64,000 nt of DNA from Paracoccaceae bacterium. GTDB taxonomy: Bacteria > Pseudomonadota > Alphaproteobacteria > Rhodobacterales > Rhodobacteraceae. Every line of letters starts with the position of its first letter. Positions within the stretch are counted from its first letter, which is position 1. The notes under the pieces are model-generated. The model had not been told where the DNA came from. It did no database searches and saw only the letters and a program-made list of their open reading frames with translations. The position numbers and the translations under genes are program-made. Of the stretch, positions 36,393-45,238 are shown one piece after another. Location of the stretch: the NCBI GenBank assembly GCA_020637675.1, contig JACKKD010000001.1, positions 1,188,968-1,252,967 of the forward strand. Reading direction: 5' to 3'.

Positions 36393-37319
36393 TCAGTCGC
36401 CATCCTTGAAGTCGAGCCCCATCTCGGAATAGCGCTCGCGCTCCTCCTGCCAGTTCTCGCGCACCTTGACCTGAAGGAAGAGATGCACGGGGCAGCCAAG
36501 GAACTCCGCGATCTCCACGCGCGCGTCGCGCCCGACCGCCTTGATCGTCTCGCCGCCCTTGCCGAGGACGATGCCCTTGTGGCCGTCGCGGGCGACGTAG
36601 ATCACCTGGTCGATGCGGGCCGATCCGTCCTCGCGCTCCTGCCAGTGCTCGGTCTCGACCGTGAGCTGGTAGGGCAGTTCCTCGTGGAGCCTGAGCGTCA
36701 GCTTCTCGCGCGTGATCTCGGCCGCGATCATGCGCATGGGCAGGTCGGCGATCTGGTCCTCGGGGTAGAACCAGGGGCCTTCCGGCACTTCGGCGGCGAG
36801 CCAGCGCTTCAGGTCCTCCACCCCGTGGCCGCGTTCGGCCGAGATCATGAAGGTCTTCTCGAAGGGGAAGGCCGCGTTCAGCTCCTGCGCCAGCGCCAGG
36901 AGCGCCTCGGCCTTCACCCGGTCGATCTTGTTGATGGCGAGCGCGACGCGGGTCCTTTCGGGAAGCTTCTCGCGCAGCGTGTCCAGGATGGCGCGCACCC
37001 CGTCGGTGAGGCCGCGATGCGCCTCGACGAGAAGGACGACGATATCGGCATCCACCGCCCCCCCCCAGGCCGCGGCGACCATCGCCCGGTCGAGCCGGCG
37101 GCGCGGCCGGAAGAGGCCCGGCGTATCGACGAAGACGATCTGTGCCGCCCCCTCCATCGCGATGCCGCGGATGCGGGCGCGGGTCGTCTGCACCTTGTGG
37201 GTGACGATGGAGACCTTGGCCCCGACCATTCGGTTCAGAAGCGTCGATTTGCCTGTGTTCGGCTCTCCGATCAGGGCGACGAAGCCTGCGCGTTTGGTCA
37301 TGTCGTGTAGCGATCCCAT
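36393..37319 (-). CDS. era: GTPase Era
   Basis: A 308-residue GTPase for 16S rRNA maturation and 30S assembly. G1 is GEPNTGKS (residues 18-25), G3 is VDTPGLF, G4 is INKID. A C-terminal KH RNA-binding domain has VIYVARDGHKGIVLGKGGETIKAVG. Two starts are possible; the ATG at 37317-37319 follows GGAG at good spacing and is preferred over 37299-37301. It normally follows rnc directly, but here a nuclease gene on the opposite strand lies between. Confidence 0.95.
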   Translation of the reverse strand: MGSLHDMTKRAGFVALIGEPNTGKSTLLNRMVGAKVSIVTHKVQTTRARIRGIAMEGAAQIVFVDTPGLFRPRRRLDRAMVAAAWGGAVDADIVVLLVEAHRGLTDGVRAILDTLREKLPERTRVALAINKIDRVKAEALLALAQELNAAFPFEKTFMISAERGHGVEDLKRWLAAEVPEGPWFYPEDQIADLPMRMIAAEITREKLTLRLHEELPYQLTVETEHWQEREDGSARIDQVIYVARDGHKGIVLGKGGETIKAVGRDARVEIAEFLGCPVHLFLQVKVRENWQEERERYSEMGLDFKDGD

Positions 37320-37420
37320 GATTGATCTCCGCCCCATACGGGAAAGTTGCGGGATTTGCCAATTGGCAATCGCGATGCGGCGGACCATGGTAAGGGAATT
37401 GAACGAACGCGTCGCTTGCC

Positions 37421-37963
37421 ATGGGTCTTTTCCGTTTACTTCTCCGCGCCTTCTTTCGCTCGAGCCGGCCCAAATTGGTGAAGATCCGGCGCGAGACGAC
37501 GGTTCTGGAGGACGGAAGTCCCTGGCGCCGCCGGGTCGCAGTCGGGCAGTCGGCCGACATCAGGATCGTCGAGGTCACGGAGCTTCGCGGCCGGGCCTGG
37601 GTTATCGACGGTGACACCCTGGATATTGGCGGAATGCGCATCCGGCTTGCCGGGATCGACGCACCGGAGATGGACCACCCCTATGGTAGGACGGCCAAGT
37701 GGGCGCTCGTCAATCTGTGCAAGGGGCAAGAGATCAGGGCCGTTTTCGATGGCGATCTTTCGCATGACCGGACCGTGGCAACCTGCTACCTCCCGGACGG
37801 GCGCGATCTGTCGGCCGAGATGGTCGCCGCCGGCATGGCGATCGACTGGCCCAAGTTCTCGCGCGGGAAGTATTCCCGGCTTGAGCCGCAGGGAATTCGC
37901 AGGAAGCTCTGGCGCTGCGACGCGCGCCAGAAGGGCCGCATGCCGCCGCGTTTACGAGATTAA
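37421..37963 (+). CDS. Thermonuclease (SNase-like) family protein
   Basis: A 180-residue protein with a staphylococcal-nuclease-like OB-fold: VIDGDTLDIGGMRIRLAGIDAPE supplies the metal Asp and first catalytic Arg region, and SHDRTVATCYLPDGRDLSAEMV supplies the second. There is no clear signal peptide; the N-terminus is basic with a short hydrophobic stretch. It lies on the plus strand between era and rnc and shares a TTAA with the rnc stop codon. It may be a phosphodiesterase or nucleic-acid-binding protein. Confidence 0.85.
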   Translation: MGLFRLLLRAFFRSSRPKLVKIRRETTVLEDGSPWRRRVAVGQSADIRIVEVTELRGRAWVIDGDTLDIGGMRIRLAGIDAPEMDHPYGRTAKWALVNLCKGQEIRAVFDGDLSHDRTVATCYLPDGRDLSAEMVAAGMAIDWPKFSRGKYSRLEPQGIRRKLWRCDARQKGRMPPRLRD

Positions 37964-38649
37964 TTCTGGTCGCCCTGCATCCGCGCCAGCAGCGCCCTGG
38001 CCGCCGCCTGTTCGGCCTGGCGTTTCGATCCGGCCTCGGCCACCTCGGCCTCGCCGGTGGCTAGGCGCACCTCGACGGTGAAGCGGGGCTGGTGGTCGGG
38101 CCCCTCGCGGCCAAGCTCGGCATAGGCGGGCGGGGGCAGGCCGCGTCCCTGCGCCCATTCCTGAAGCGCCGTCTTGGCGTCGCGGGCATCGGCCTCGACA
38201 CTGCCGATGCGCCCGCCCCAGAGCCTGAGCACCAGCGACTTCGCGGCATCGAAACCGGCATCGAGATGGACGGCGGCGATCACCGCCTCCATCGCGTCGG
38301 CCAGAAGCGCCTCCTTCCGGCGCCCGCCCGACATCATCTCCGACCGGCCGAGCTTCAGGACCTCGCCGAGGTCCACCTCGCGCGCGACGGCGGCGCAGGC
38401 CTCCTTGCGGACGAGGGCGTTGAAGCGCGGCGCAAGCTGGCCCTCGCTGGCCCCCTTGTCGGCAGCCAGAAGGGCTTCGGCCATGACGAGGCCGAGGACG
38501 CGGTCGCCGAGGAATTCGAGCCGCTGGTTGTCCGGGCGCGCCGGCGTGGCGATGGAGGAATGCGTGACCGCGCGCAGGAGAAGCTCGGGCCGGCGGAAGT
38601 CGTGGCCGATGCGGGCCTGGAAGGCCTGGAGGTCGGCCGAAAGCCTCAC
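37960..38649 (-). CDS. rnc: Ribonuclease III
   Basis: A 229-residue RNase III that processes rRNA and other double-stranded RNA. The signature RLEFLGDRVLGL starts at R43, with E45 and D49 catalytic. The second acidic pair is in DAMEAVIAAVHLDAG. A C-terminal dsRNA-binding domain has DAKTALQEWAQGRGLPPP and GSKRQAEQAAARALL. It starts with GTG that overlaps the lepB stop (GTGA). Its TAA overlaps the stop of the convergent nuclease gene. Confidence 0.95.
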   Translation of the reverse strand: MRLSADLQAFQARIGHDFRRPELLLRAVTHSSIATPARPDNQRLEFLGDRVLGLVMAEALLAADKGASEGQLAPRFNALVRKEACAAVAREVDLGEVLKLGRSEMMSGGRRKEALLADAMEAVIAAVHLDAGFDAAKSLVLRLWGGRIGSVEADARDAKTALQEWAQGRGLPPPAYAELGREGPDHQPRFTVEVRLATGEAEVAEAGSKRQAEQAAARALLARMQGDQN

Positions 38650-39422
38650 TCCACCGCCTTGAAGAAGCGGTCGGACCGCCAGGTCCAGAAGAAGAAGAGC
38701 GAGCGGCCTGCGGAGGAGAACATGATCCGGTCGGCCCGGCCAATCAGGTATTCGGCCGGCAGCATCCCCACGCCGCCCGAATTCACCGCGAAGCGGCTGT
38801 CCTGGCTGTTGTCGCGGTTGTCGCCCATGAAGAAGTAGTGCCCCGCGGGCACGGTGTAGATCGGCGTATTGTCGGCCGGCACGCTGGCGATGTTGAGCAC
38901 ATCGTGGCGCACGCCGTTCGGCAGGGTTTCGGTGAAGCGCTGCTTGACGCAGGTGCCGCCGATGCCGACGGGGTCGTTGGCACAGCGCGGCATGTTGCCC
39001 TGCGACCCCTGCGGTGCCTTGATCTCCTCGAAGGTGCCGGCGTCCTCCTGCGGCACCGGCGTGCCGTTGAGCCAGAGCTGGCCTTCCTTCACCTGCACGG
39101 TGTCGCCCGGAAGGCCGATCAGCCGCTTGATGAAATCCGCGCCCGTGCCGGGGTGGCGAAACACGACGACGTCGCCGCGCTCGGGTTCCGAGCCGAAGAG
39201 GCGCCCGGTGATCGGGCAGGCCGCGAAAGGGCAGGAATAGCGCGAATAGCCGTAGGCCATCTTGTTGACGAAGAGGAAGTCGCCGATGAGGAGCGTATCC
39301 TTCATCGAGCCCGATGGGATCCAGAACGGCTGGTAGAAGAGGGTCCGGAACACCCCGGCGATGAGGAGCGCGTAGACGATCGTCTTCACGGTTTCGACGA
39401 AACCATCCTGCTTTGCCGCCAC
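38646..39422 (-). CDS. lepB: Signal peptidase I
   Basis: A 258-residue type I signal peptidase with one N-terminal membrane span. The catalytic Ser is S39 in WIPSGSMKDTL, and the general-base Lys is K99 in DFIKRLIGLPGD. The later box GDNRDNSQDSR is conserved. It cleaves Sec and Tat signal peptides at the outer face of the inner membrane. It lies between acpS and rnc, the usual order, and overlaps rnc. Confidence 0.95.
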   Translation of the reverse strand: MAAKQDGFVETVKTIVYALLIAGVFRTLFYQPFWIPSGSMKDTLLIGDFLFVNKMAYGYSRYSCPFAACPITGRLFGSEPERGDVVVFRHPGTGADFIKRLIGLPGDTVQVKEGQLWLNGTPVPQEDAGTFEEIKAPQGSQGNMPRCANDPVGIGGTCVKQRFTETLPNGVRHDVLNIASVPADNTPIYTVPAGHYFFMGDNRDNSQDSRFAVNSGGVGMLPAEYLIGRADRIMFSSAGRSLFFFWTWRSDRFFKAVE

Positions 39423-39484
39423 GATGCGCCCTGCCCTGTCCTGCCTCTTGTGCCCGCGCTACATGCGGCGGCGGCCGGGCCGAG

Positions 39485-39901
39485 TCAAGTTGCGGCTGTG
39501 TCGGGGCGAGGCCGCGCCTCGATCACCACGAAGGCCTGCGCCCAGGGGTGATCGTCGGTCAGCGTGACGTGGACGATGGCCTCGTGCCCGGGCGGGGTCA
39601 TCGCGGCGAGCCGTTCGGCCGCCCAGCCGGTCAGGTGCATGACGGGCTGGCCGGAGCGGAGATTCGACACGCCCATGTCCTTCCAGGAGATGCCCATGCG
39701 CAATCCGGTGCCGAGCGCCTTGGAACAGGCCTCCTTCGCCGCCCAGCGCTTGGCATAGGTGCCGGCGGTATCGCGGCGGCCTTCAGCCTTCCTCTGCTCC
39801 ACATCTGTGAAGACACGGTTGCGGAAGCGGTCGCCGAAGCGGGCGAGCGTCGCGGCGATGCGGTCGATATTGGCAAGGTCCGTGCCGATGCCGAGGATCA
39901 T
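39485..39901 (-). CDS. acpS: Holo-[acyl-carrier-protein] synthase
   Basis: A 138-residue AcpS. D8 in GIGTDLANIDRI and E57 in KRWAAKEACSKALGTG are the Mg2+ ligands for transferring phosphopantetheine from CoA to ACP. It is encoded in the pdxJ-acpS-lepB-rnc group, but here the start overlaps kptA by ATGA. Confidence 0.94.
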   Translation of the reverse strand: MILGIGTDLANIDRIAATLARFGDRFRNRVFTDVEQRKAEGRRDTAGTYAKRWAAKEACSKALGTGLRMGISWKDMGVSNLRSGQPVMHLTGWAAERLAAMTPPGHEAIVHVTLTDDHPWAQAFVVIEARPRPDTAAT

Positions 39902-40452
39902 GCGTCGTCCACCAGGTCCAGAAAGATCGCCGGCAGCGGATCAGTCAGCCACACGTCGTTCTCCGACCGATAGAACCGGTGACCCTGCGTCCAAGCGCGG
40001 GCGGCATCGACGAAGAACACGGCGGGGCGGCCGTGGCGGCGGCCCACCCTGAGCGCGGTTTCGATGTCGGGCGAAAGGTGAACGTGCCGGCGCGATCCCG
40101 CGTGCAGGCCCCGGGTCTGAATCGAAGCCACATTGCGCTCGGCGGTGCCGTGGAACAGCACCGCGGGCGGCACGACCGGCGCAAGGGACAGATCGACGGC
40201 GACAGAGTGGCCCTGCGCGGCACGGATCGACCGGCCGCCCGGCGAGATCGTGAACCGTTTCTTGTCGGAGTTTGCGACCACAGTCGACAGTTCCTCACGG
40301 GTAAACCCTTTGCCCTTCGACGCGGCCCCGACGATGAGCGCGTCCAGGTCCACCCAGCCTTCCGGGTCGAGCGTCACCCCGGCCGCACCCGGATCGTGAC
40401 GCAGGACAAGGCTGAGAAACTTGCTCAGCCGCTTTTCGTCGGCCGGCGTCAT
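39898..40452 (-). CDS. kptA: RNA 2'-phosphotransferase (Tpt1/KptA family)
   Basis: A 184-residue KptA, which removes an internal 2'-phosphate from RNA with NAD+ in two steps. R18-H19 in LVLRHDP are two of the catalytic Arg-His-Arg-Arg set; FHGT, RGLHAGSRRHVHLS and FYRSENDVWLTD are conserved. In fungi it completes tRNA splicing, a process bacteria lack, so the natural substrate is unknown. It is overlapped on both sides (ATGA) by pdxJ and acpS, so it is produced as part of that operon. Confidence 0.93.
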   Translation of the reverse strand: MTPADEKRLSKFLSLVLRHDPGAAGVTLDPEGWVDLDALIVGAASKGKGFTREELSTVVANSDKKRFTISPGGRSIRAAQGHSVAVDLSLAPVVPPAVLFHGTAERNVASIQTRGLHAGSRRHVHLSPDIETALRVGRRHGRPAVFFVDAARAWTQGHRFYRSENDVWLTDPLPAIFLDLVDDA

Positions 40453-41192
40453 GCCTGCGCCGCATCCATCTGGCGGCGCATCTCTGCGATGGCCTTCTTC
40501 AGCCCGACGAAGATCGCCTCGCCGATCAGGAAATGGCCGATGTTGAGCTCGCGCACCTCGGGGAAGGCGGCGACGGGGCCGACGGTGTCGTAGGTCAGGC
40601 CGTGGCCGGCGTGGACCTCGAGCCCGAGCGAACGGGCCAGCCGGGCGCCTTCAGCGAGGGCCGCAAGCTCGGCGTCCCGTTCGGCGAAGCGACCCTCGGC
40701 GTGAAGGTCGCAGTAATGGCCGGTGTGAAGCTCCACCACCGCCGCGCCGATCCGGGCGGAGGCCTCGATCTGGCGCGGATCATGCCCGATGAACATCGAG
40801 ACCCGGCAACCAGCCGCGCGCAGGGGCGCGATGAACTCTGTCAGGCGGGCGATGTCGGCGGCGACATCGAGCCCGCCCTCGGTCGTCCGTTCCTCGCGCT
40901 TTTCGGGAACGATGCAAGCGGCATGGGGGCGGTGGCGGAGCGCGATCGCCTGCATCTCGGCGGTCGCTGCCATCTCGAAGTTGAGCGGCCGTTTCAGCGT
41001 GGCCACGAGCCGGGCGATGTCGTCGTCGGTGATGTGGCGGCGATCCTCGCGCAGGTGCGCGGTGATACCGTCGGCCCCGGACTCTTCCGCCAGGATGGCG
41101 GCGCGCACCGGGTCAGGATAGGCCGATCCGCGCGCGTTCCGCACGGTCGCCACATGGTCGATGTTTACGCCGAGCCGCAGCGTGCCGGACAT
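40449..41192 (-). CDS. pdxJ: Pyridoxine 5'-phosphate synthase
   Basis: A 247-residue PdxJ, the last step of the DXP-dependent vitamin B6 pathway. The N-terminus LGVNIDHVATVRNARGSAYP carries catalytic His and Arg; LREDRRHI, NFEMAATAEM and VPEKREERTTEGGLDV with Glu and Lys follow. VEAHAGHGLTY-like LEVHAGHGLTYDTV and ELNIGHFLIGEAIFVGL form the phosphate site. It normally precedes acpS directly; here kptA is inserted. Confidence 0.96.
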   Translation of the reverse strand: MSGTLRLGVNIDHVATVRNARGSAYPDPVRAAILAEESGADGITAHLREDRRHITDDDIARLVATLKRPLNFEMAATAEMQAIALRHRPHAACIVPEKREERTTEGGLDVAADIARLTEFIAPLRAAGCRVSMFIGHDPRQIEASARIGAAVVELHTGHYCDLHAEGRFAERDAELAALAEGARLARSLGLEVHAGHGLTYDTVGPVAAFPEVRELNIGHFLIGEAIFVGLKKAIAEMRRQMDAAQA

Positions 41193-41282
41193 GCGTGATC
41201 TCCTGTCTTGAAGCGGTCGGGGCGACAGTATTGGCTTGGGCGGCGGCTGTGAACGGCGGAAGTGTCACCGGCACAATTCGAG

Positions 41283-41939
41283 CTAGCCGCGCTCCGTCTT
41301 TTCCTCGACGCGGGCGTGGAGCTTCGCCTTCAGCTTCTCGAATCGCTCCTTCAACTTCTTGCGGCGATGCTTCTGATAGGCGGCGATCACCGGCTCGGAC
41401 AGGTAATAGGCGATCACGCCCGCGACGATGCCGGGGACCAGCCCGCCGATCAGGTAGGGCACGAAGATGTCGTGGTAGAAGTAGGAGAGATTGCCCCAAT
41501 GGGCGGTCTCCGGCGTGAACATGGCGAAGAAGTTGTGCCTGAGGTCTTCGGCCGCGCCCATGAACCGGCTGGCGAGCGTCTGGTGCTGCGCCTCGTCGAA
41601 GCGCGTCCCGAGCATCCATTTGCCGAGCTTCATGGAAAAGAAGGCAATGATCGGAAAGGTGATCGGGTTGCCGAAGAAGGTGCCGAGAAGCGACGCCAGG
41701 ATGTTGCCGCGCACGATCTTCGCGGAAAGCGCCGCGGTGATGAAATGGAGCCCGAAGAACGGCGTGAAGCTGACGAATACCCCGGCACCGACGCCGCGCG
41801 CGATCCGGTGGGGGTCGTCGGGAAGCCGCCGGATCCGATGCTTGACATAGTGGAATGCGCGGGTCCACCCGCCGCGCGGCCAGAAGACCTCGGCAATCAT
41901 GCGAAGATAGGATCGCGGATCACGCCGCTTGAATACCAC
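41283..41939 (-). CDS. DUF2062 domain-containing membrane protein
   Basis: A 218-residue inner-membrane protein. The family signature is in RRLPDDPHRIARGVGAGVFVSFTPFFGLHF, with several further spans and a Lys-rich C-terminus. DUF2062 proteins are of unknown function; some occur with glycosyltransferases or competence genes. It starts 19 bp after the rsh stop on the same strand and is probably in its operon. Confidence 0.88.
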   Translation of the reverse strand: MVFKRRDPRSYLRMIAEVFWPRGGWTRAFHYVKHRIRRLPDDPHRIARGVGAGVFVSFTPFFGLHFITAALSAKIVRGNILASLLGTFFGNPITFPIIAFFSMKLGKWMLGTRFDEAQHQTLASRFMGAAEDLRHNFFAMFTPETAHWGNLSYFYHDIFVPYLIGGLVPGIVAGVIAYYLSEPVIAAYQKHRRKKLKERFEKLKAKLHARVEEKTERG

Positions 41940-41958
41940 GTCCGTTCCTTCCCGCCCC

Positions 41959-44082
41959 TCAGGGCTTTCGGCTCAGGTCGCGATAGCGTTCGACCTGCGC
42001 CACGTCGCTTTCCGCTTCCAGTGCCGTCAGCACCATGTGGAGATGTTCGGCATCCCTCAGGTCAACTTCCATGATAAGACGGTAAAAATCCGGCTTCCGA
42101 TCGACGAAAGTGAGATCGGAGATATTGGCCTTCTGCTCGCCGATCAGCGTACAGATCCGGCCCAGCACGCCCGCATCGTTGGCGATCGTGAGGTTGAGCC
42201 CGACGGTATAGACCGGCGCGTGGCGGCCCGAATGCCAATGCAGATCGACCCATCGACCCGGCTGCTCCTCGAACTCTGCGAGTGCGGGGCAGTCGATGGC
42301 ATGCACGACGACGCCCTGGCCGCGGTAGGTGATGCCGACGATCCGCTCGCCCGGTACCGGCTGGCAGCAGTTGGCCCGGCGGAAGGACTGGTCGGCGGTC
42401 AGTCCGACGACGGGACGGCGGGCATCGACTTCTTCGACGGAGGCCTGGGTCGCAAGCTCGGGGTAGATCGCCTCGATCACCTCACGGGCCGTGAGCTCGG
42501 CCGAGCCGAGGCGGGCGAGCACGTCCTTTTCGTCGGCGAGGCCGAGCGTCCTGGCCGCGGTCCTCAGCGCCTTTTCGGTCGCCTTGCGGCCGATGTGCTC
42601 GAAGGCCACGCGGGCGAGTTCCTGGCCGAGCTTGATGAACCGCTCGCGGTCCTCCTCGCGCAGCGACCGCCGGATCGCGGCCTTGGCGCGGCCCGTCACG
42701 ACGATGTCGATCCAGGTCGCCTGCGGCCGCTGGCCCGTGGCAGTGATGATCTCGACAGACTGGCCGTTCTTCAGCCGCGTCCAGAGCGGTACGCGGATGC
42801 CGTCCACCTTCGCGCCGACGGTGGAGTTGCCGATGCGGGTATGAATCGCATAGGCGAAGTCGAGCGGCGTCGCCCCCTTCGGCAACTGCACAACGTCGCC
42901 CTTCGGCGTGAAGCAGAAGACCTGGTCGGAATACATCTCGAGCTTCACGTTCTCGAGGAAGTCCTCCTGGTCCTCCCCGGTGTCGAAACGCTCGGTCAAC
43001 GTGGCGATCCAGCGCGCCGGATCGACGGCAAAGGGGTTCTGCGCGCGCTCGCCGTCGCGGTAGGACCAGTGCGCAGCCACGCCCGCCTCGGCCACCTCGT
43101 GCATCTGGCGTGTCCTGATCTGCACCTCCACCCGCTTGCCGTCGCGGCCCGAGACGGTGGTGTGGATCGACCGGTACCCGTTCGACTTCGGCTGGCTGAT
43201 ATAGTCCTTGAACCGCCCCGGCACCGCGCGCCAGCGCCGGTGGATGGCGCCGAGGATGCGGTAGCAGTCGCGCTCGTCGGTGCAGATCACGCGGAACCCG
43301 TAGATGTCGGAGAGGCGCGAGAAGGCGAGCTGCTTTTCCTGCATCTTGCGCCAGATCGAATAGGGCTTCTTGGCGCGGCCGAAGACGTCAGCCTCGACCC
43401 CGTCCTTTTCCAGTTCCGCCCGGATATCGGCAGTGATCTTCGGGATCACGTCGCCCGATTCCTTCTGCAGAATCACGAATCGCCGGATGATCGAGGCGCG
43501 CGCCTCGGGATTCAGAACCTTGAAGGAGAGGTCCTCGAGTTCCTCGCGCATCCACTGCATGCCCATGCGGCCGGCAAGCGGCGCGAACACGTCCATCGTC
43601 TCGCGCGCCTTGCGGGCCTGCTTCTCCGGCGGCAGGGACCGGATCGTGCGCATGTTGTGGAGCCGGTCGGCGAGCTTCACCAGGATCACGCGCAGGTCCT
43701 TCGACATCGCCATGAAGAGCTTGCGGAAGTTTTCCGACTGCTTGGTCTCGGTCGAGGAGAGCTGGAGGTTGGTGAGTTTCGTGACCCCGTCCACCAGTTC
43801 GGCGATCTCTTCGCCGAAGGTCGCGGCGATGTCGGTCCAGGTGGACTTGGTGTCCTCGATCGTGTCGTGCAGGAGCGCGGTGATGATCGTCGCGTCATCG
43901 AGCCGCTGTTCTGTCAGGATCGCGGCAACGGCGACGGGATGGGTGAAGTAGGGCTCGCCCGAGCGGCGGCTCTGGCCCTCGTGCATGCACGCGCCGTAAT
44001 CATAGGCGCGGCGGATCAGCGCGGCATTGGTGCGTGGGTTGTAGTTGCGGACCAGCGCGATCAGGTCTTCGACGTCGATCAT
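41959..44082 (-). CDS. rsh: Bifunctional (p)ppGpp synthetase/hydrolase
   Basis: A 707-residue RelA/SpoT homologue. The HD hydrolase domain has ALLHDTIEDTKSTW (H72-D73). The synthetase domain includes YGFRVICTDERD and GYRSIHTTVSG. A TGS domain contains MYSDQVFCFTPKGDVVQLP; the helical and zinc-finger regions follow, and a C-terminal ACT domain begins near GLNLTIANDAG. It sets the stringent response in this lineage. It lies downstream of rpoZ, the usual pairing. Confidence 0.96.
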   Translation of the reverse strand: MIDVEDLIALVRNYNPRTNAALIRRAYDYGACMHEGQSRRSGEPYFTHPVAVAAILTEQRLDDATIITALLHDTIEDTKSTWTDIAATFGEEIAELVDGVTKLTNLQLSSTETKQSENFRKLFMAMSKDLRVILVKLADRLHNMRTIRSLPPEKQARKARETMDVFAPLAGRMGMQWMREELEDLSFKVLNPEARASIIRRFVILQKESGDVIPKITADIRAELEKDGVEADVFGRAKKPYSIWRKMQEKQLAFSRLSDIYGFRVICTDERDCYRILGAIHRRWRAVPGRFKDYISQPKSNGYRSIHTTVSGRDGKRVEVQIRTRQMHEVAEAGVAAHWSYRDGERAQNPFAVDPARWIATLTERFDTGEDQEDFLENVKLEMYSDQVFCFTPKGDVVQLPKGATPLDFAYAIHTRIGNSTVGAKVDGIRVPLWTRLKNGQSVEIITATGQRPQATWIDIVVTGRAKAAIRRSLREEDRERFIKLGQELARVAFEHIGRKATEKALRTAARTLGLADEKDVLARLGSAELTAREVIEAIYPELATQASVEEVDARRPVVGLTADQSFRRANCCQPVPGERIVGITYRGQGVVVHAIDCPALAEFEEQPGRWVDLHWHSGRHAPVYTVGLNLTIANDAGVLGRICTLIGEQKANISDLTFVDRKPDFYRLIMEVDLRDAEHLHMVLTALEAESDVAQVERYRDLSRKP

Positions 44083-44111
44083 TCCGGTCCGCTTGCCTTC
44101 GTCTGGCGGGC

Positions 44112-44465
44112 TCAGCCCTGGCCCTGGGCTTCCATGAGCGCCCGGAGGAGCTTCTCCTCGGACATGTCGTCCTCGCTCGGCCGGTCGACCTCGGCCCCCA
44201 TGAGAAGCGCCATGGCGTCGTCCTCGGGCTCGTCAACCTCGATCTGGGTCTGCTGGCTTTCGATCATCCGCTCGCGCAGGTCGGCCGCGCCCTGGGTTTC
44301 CTCGGCGATCTCGCGCAGGGACACGACAGGGTTCTTGTCGTTGTCGCGGTCCACGGTGATCGGAGAGCCGGAGGCAATCTCGCGCGCCCGGTGCGCGGCG
44401 AGCATCACGAGCTCGAACCGGTTCGGGACCTTGTCAACGCAATCTTCGACCGTCACGCGGGCCAT
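44112..44465 (-). CDS. rpoZ: DNA-directed RNA polymerase subunit omega
   Basis: A 117-residue omega subunit: MARVTVEDCVDKVPNRFELV, then AAHRAREI. The acidic C-terminal extension is longer than in E. coli, as usual in alphaproteobacteria. The ATG at 44463-44465 gives the conserved MARVTVED start; an ATG four codons upstream is less likely. It is followed 29 bp later by rsh. Confidence 0.96.
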   Translation of the reverse strand: MARVTVEDCVDKVPNRFELVMLAAHRAREIASGSPITVDRDNDKNPVVSLREIAEETQGAADLRERMIESQQTQIEVDEPEDDAMALLMGAEVDRPSEDDMSEEKLLRALMEAQGQG

Positions 44466-44545
44466 CGGGAACTCCAATCGGAATGGGAGGCATGGAGACC
44501 GCTATTTAAGTGCTTGGTCTGCTATTGACAAGCGAAGAATCCCCG

Positions 44546-45133
44546 TCAGAGCGGGCAAACGGCGGCTTTCTCGGCCTCCGCAAGCGCGGCGGCCATCCCG
44601 GCGACGGTGCGACCGCTCAGCGGGTGCCGCCAGTTCGGCGCGATCTCGGCCAGGGGAATCAGCACGAAGGCACGGTCCTGCAGCCGCGGATGGGGCAGGA
44701 TCAGCCGATCGGGCGCGCGGACTGACTGTTCCGAGGCGGGCAGGTCCATCCACTCGCGCAGCGTGGCAGCGTCGGGCAGCACGCGATCTCCCATTGCGAT
44801 GAGGTCGAGATCGAGCGTCCGCGCACCCCAGCGCACCTGCCGGACCCGGCCATACCGCGCCTCGATGCGGTGCAGGGCATCGAGGGCCGCGGCAGGTTCG
44901 AGCGACGTGACAGCGATCACGGCCGCGTTGACGAAATCCGGGCCGCTTCCCGGTGGGAAGGCTGGTGTCCGGAAGAATCGGGAAATCGCGACAATCGGGC
45001 CGATGTCACGCGTAATGTCTGCAAGGGCGGCCGCAATCGTCTTGGCCGGATCGCCCGCCGGAGAAGTTGAATTGCCGCCGGCGGCGATCGCTGCTAGCCT
45101 GTTCCTTTGGATAGATATGAAATCCACTGGCAA
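44546..45133 (-). CDS. folK: 7,8-dihydro-6-hydroxymethylpterin pyrophosphokinase
   Basis: A 195-residue HPPK in folate synthesis. The diagnostic motifs are VRWGARTLDLDLI (catalytic Asp pair), ISRFFRTPAFPPGSGPDFVNAA and LPHPRLQDRAFVLIPLAEIAP. The start is uncertain: a TTG at 45131-45133 is assumed; a GTG at 45125-45127 is nearly as good. The N-terminal AGGNS replaces the more usual GSN/GAN turn. It is divergent from the NYN gene. Confidence 0.87.
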   Translation of the reverse strand: MPVDFISIQRNRLAAIAAGGNSTSPAGDPAKTIAAALADITRDIGPIVAISRFFRTPAFPPGSGPDFVNAAVIAVTSLEPAAALDALHRIEARYGRVRQVRWGARTLDLDLIAMGDRVLPDAATLREWMDLPASEQSVRAPDRLILPHPRLQDRAFVLIPLAEIAPNWRHPLSGRTVAGMAAALAEAEKAAVCPL

Positions 45134-45238
45134 TTTGCCAAGTCCCTGCTACCACACCCGAACCGCCGTCGAATTTTCAGTTTGCCCACCCAAACACAAG
45201 TAGGAATTTCGACGGATTTCTTCTGGAAGGAACAATTG

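Noticed and set aside
41929..44802. A 957-codon plus-strand frame opposite rsh and rpoZ
   Set aside because: It is the antisense of RSH; no recognisable domain.
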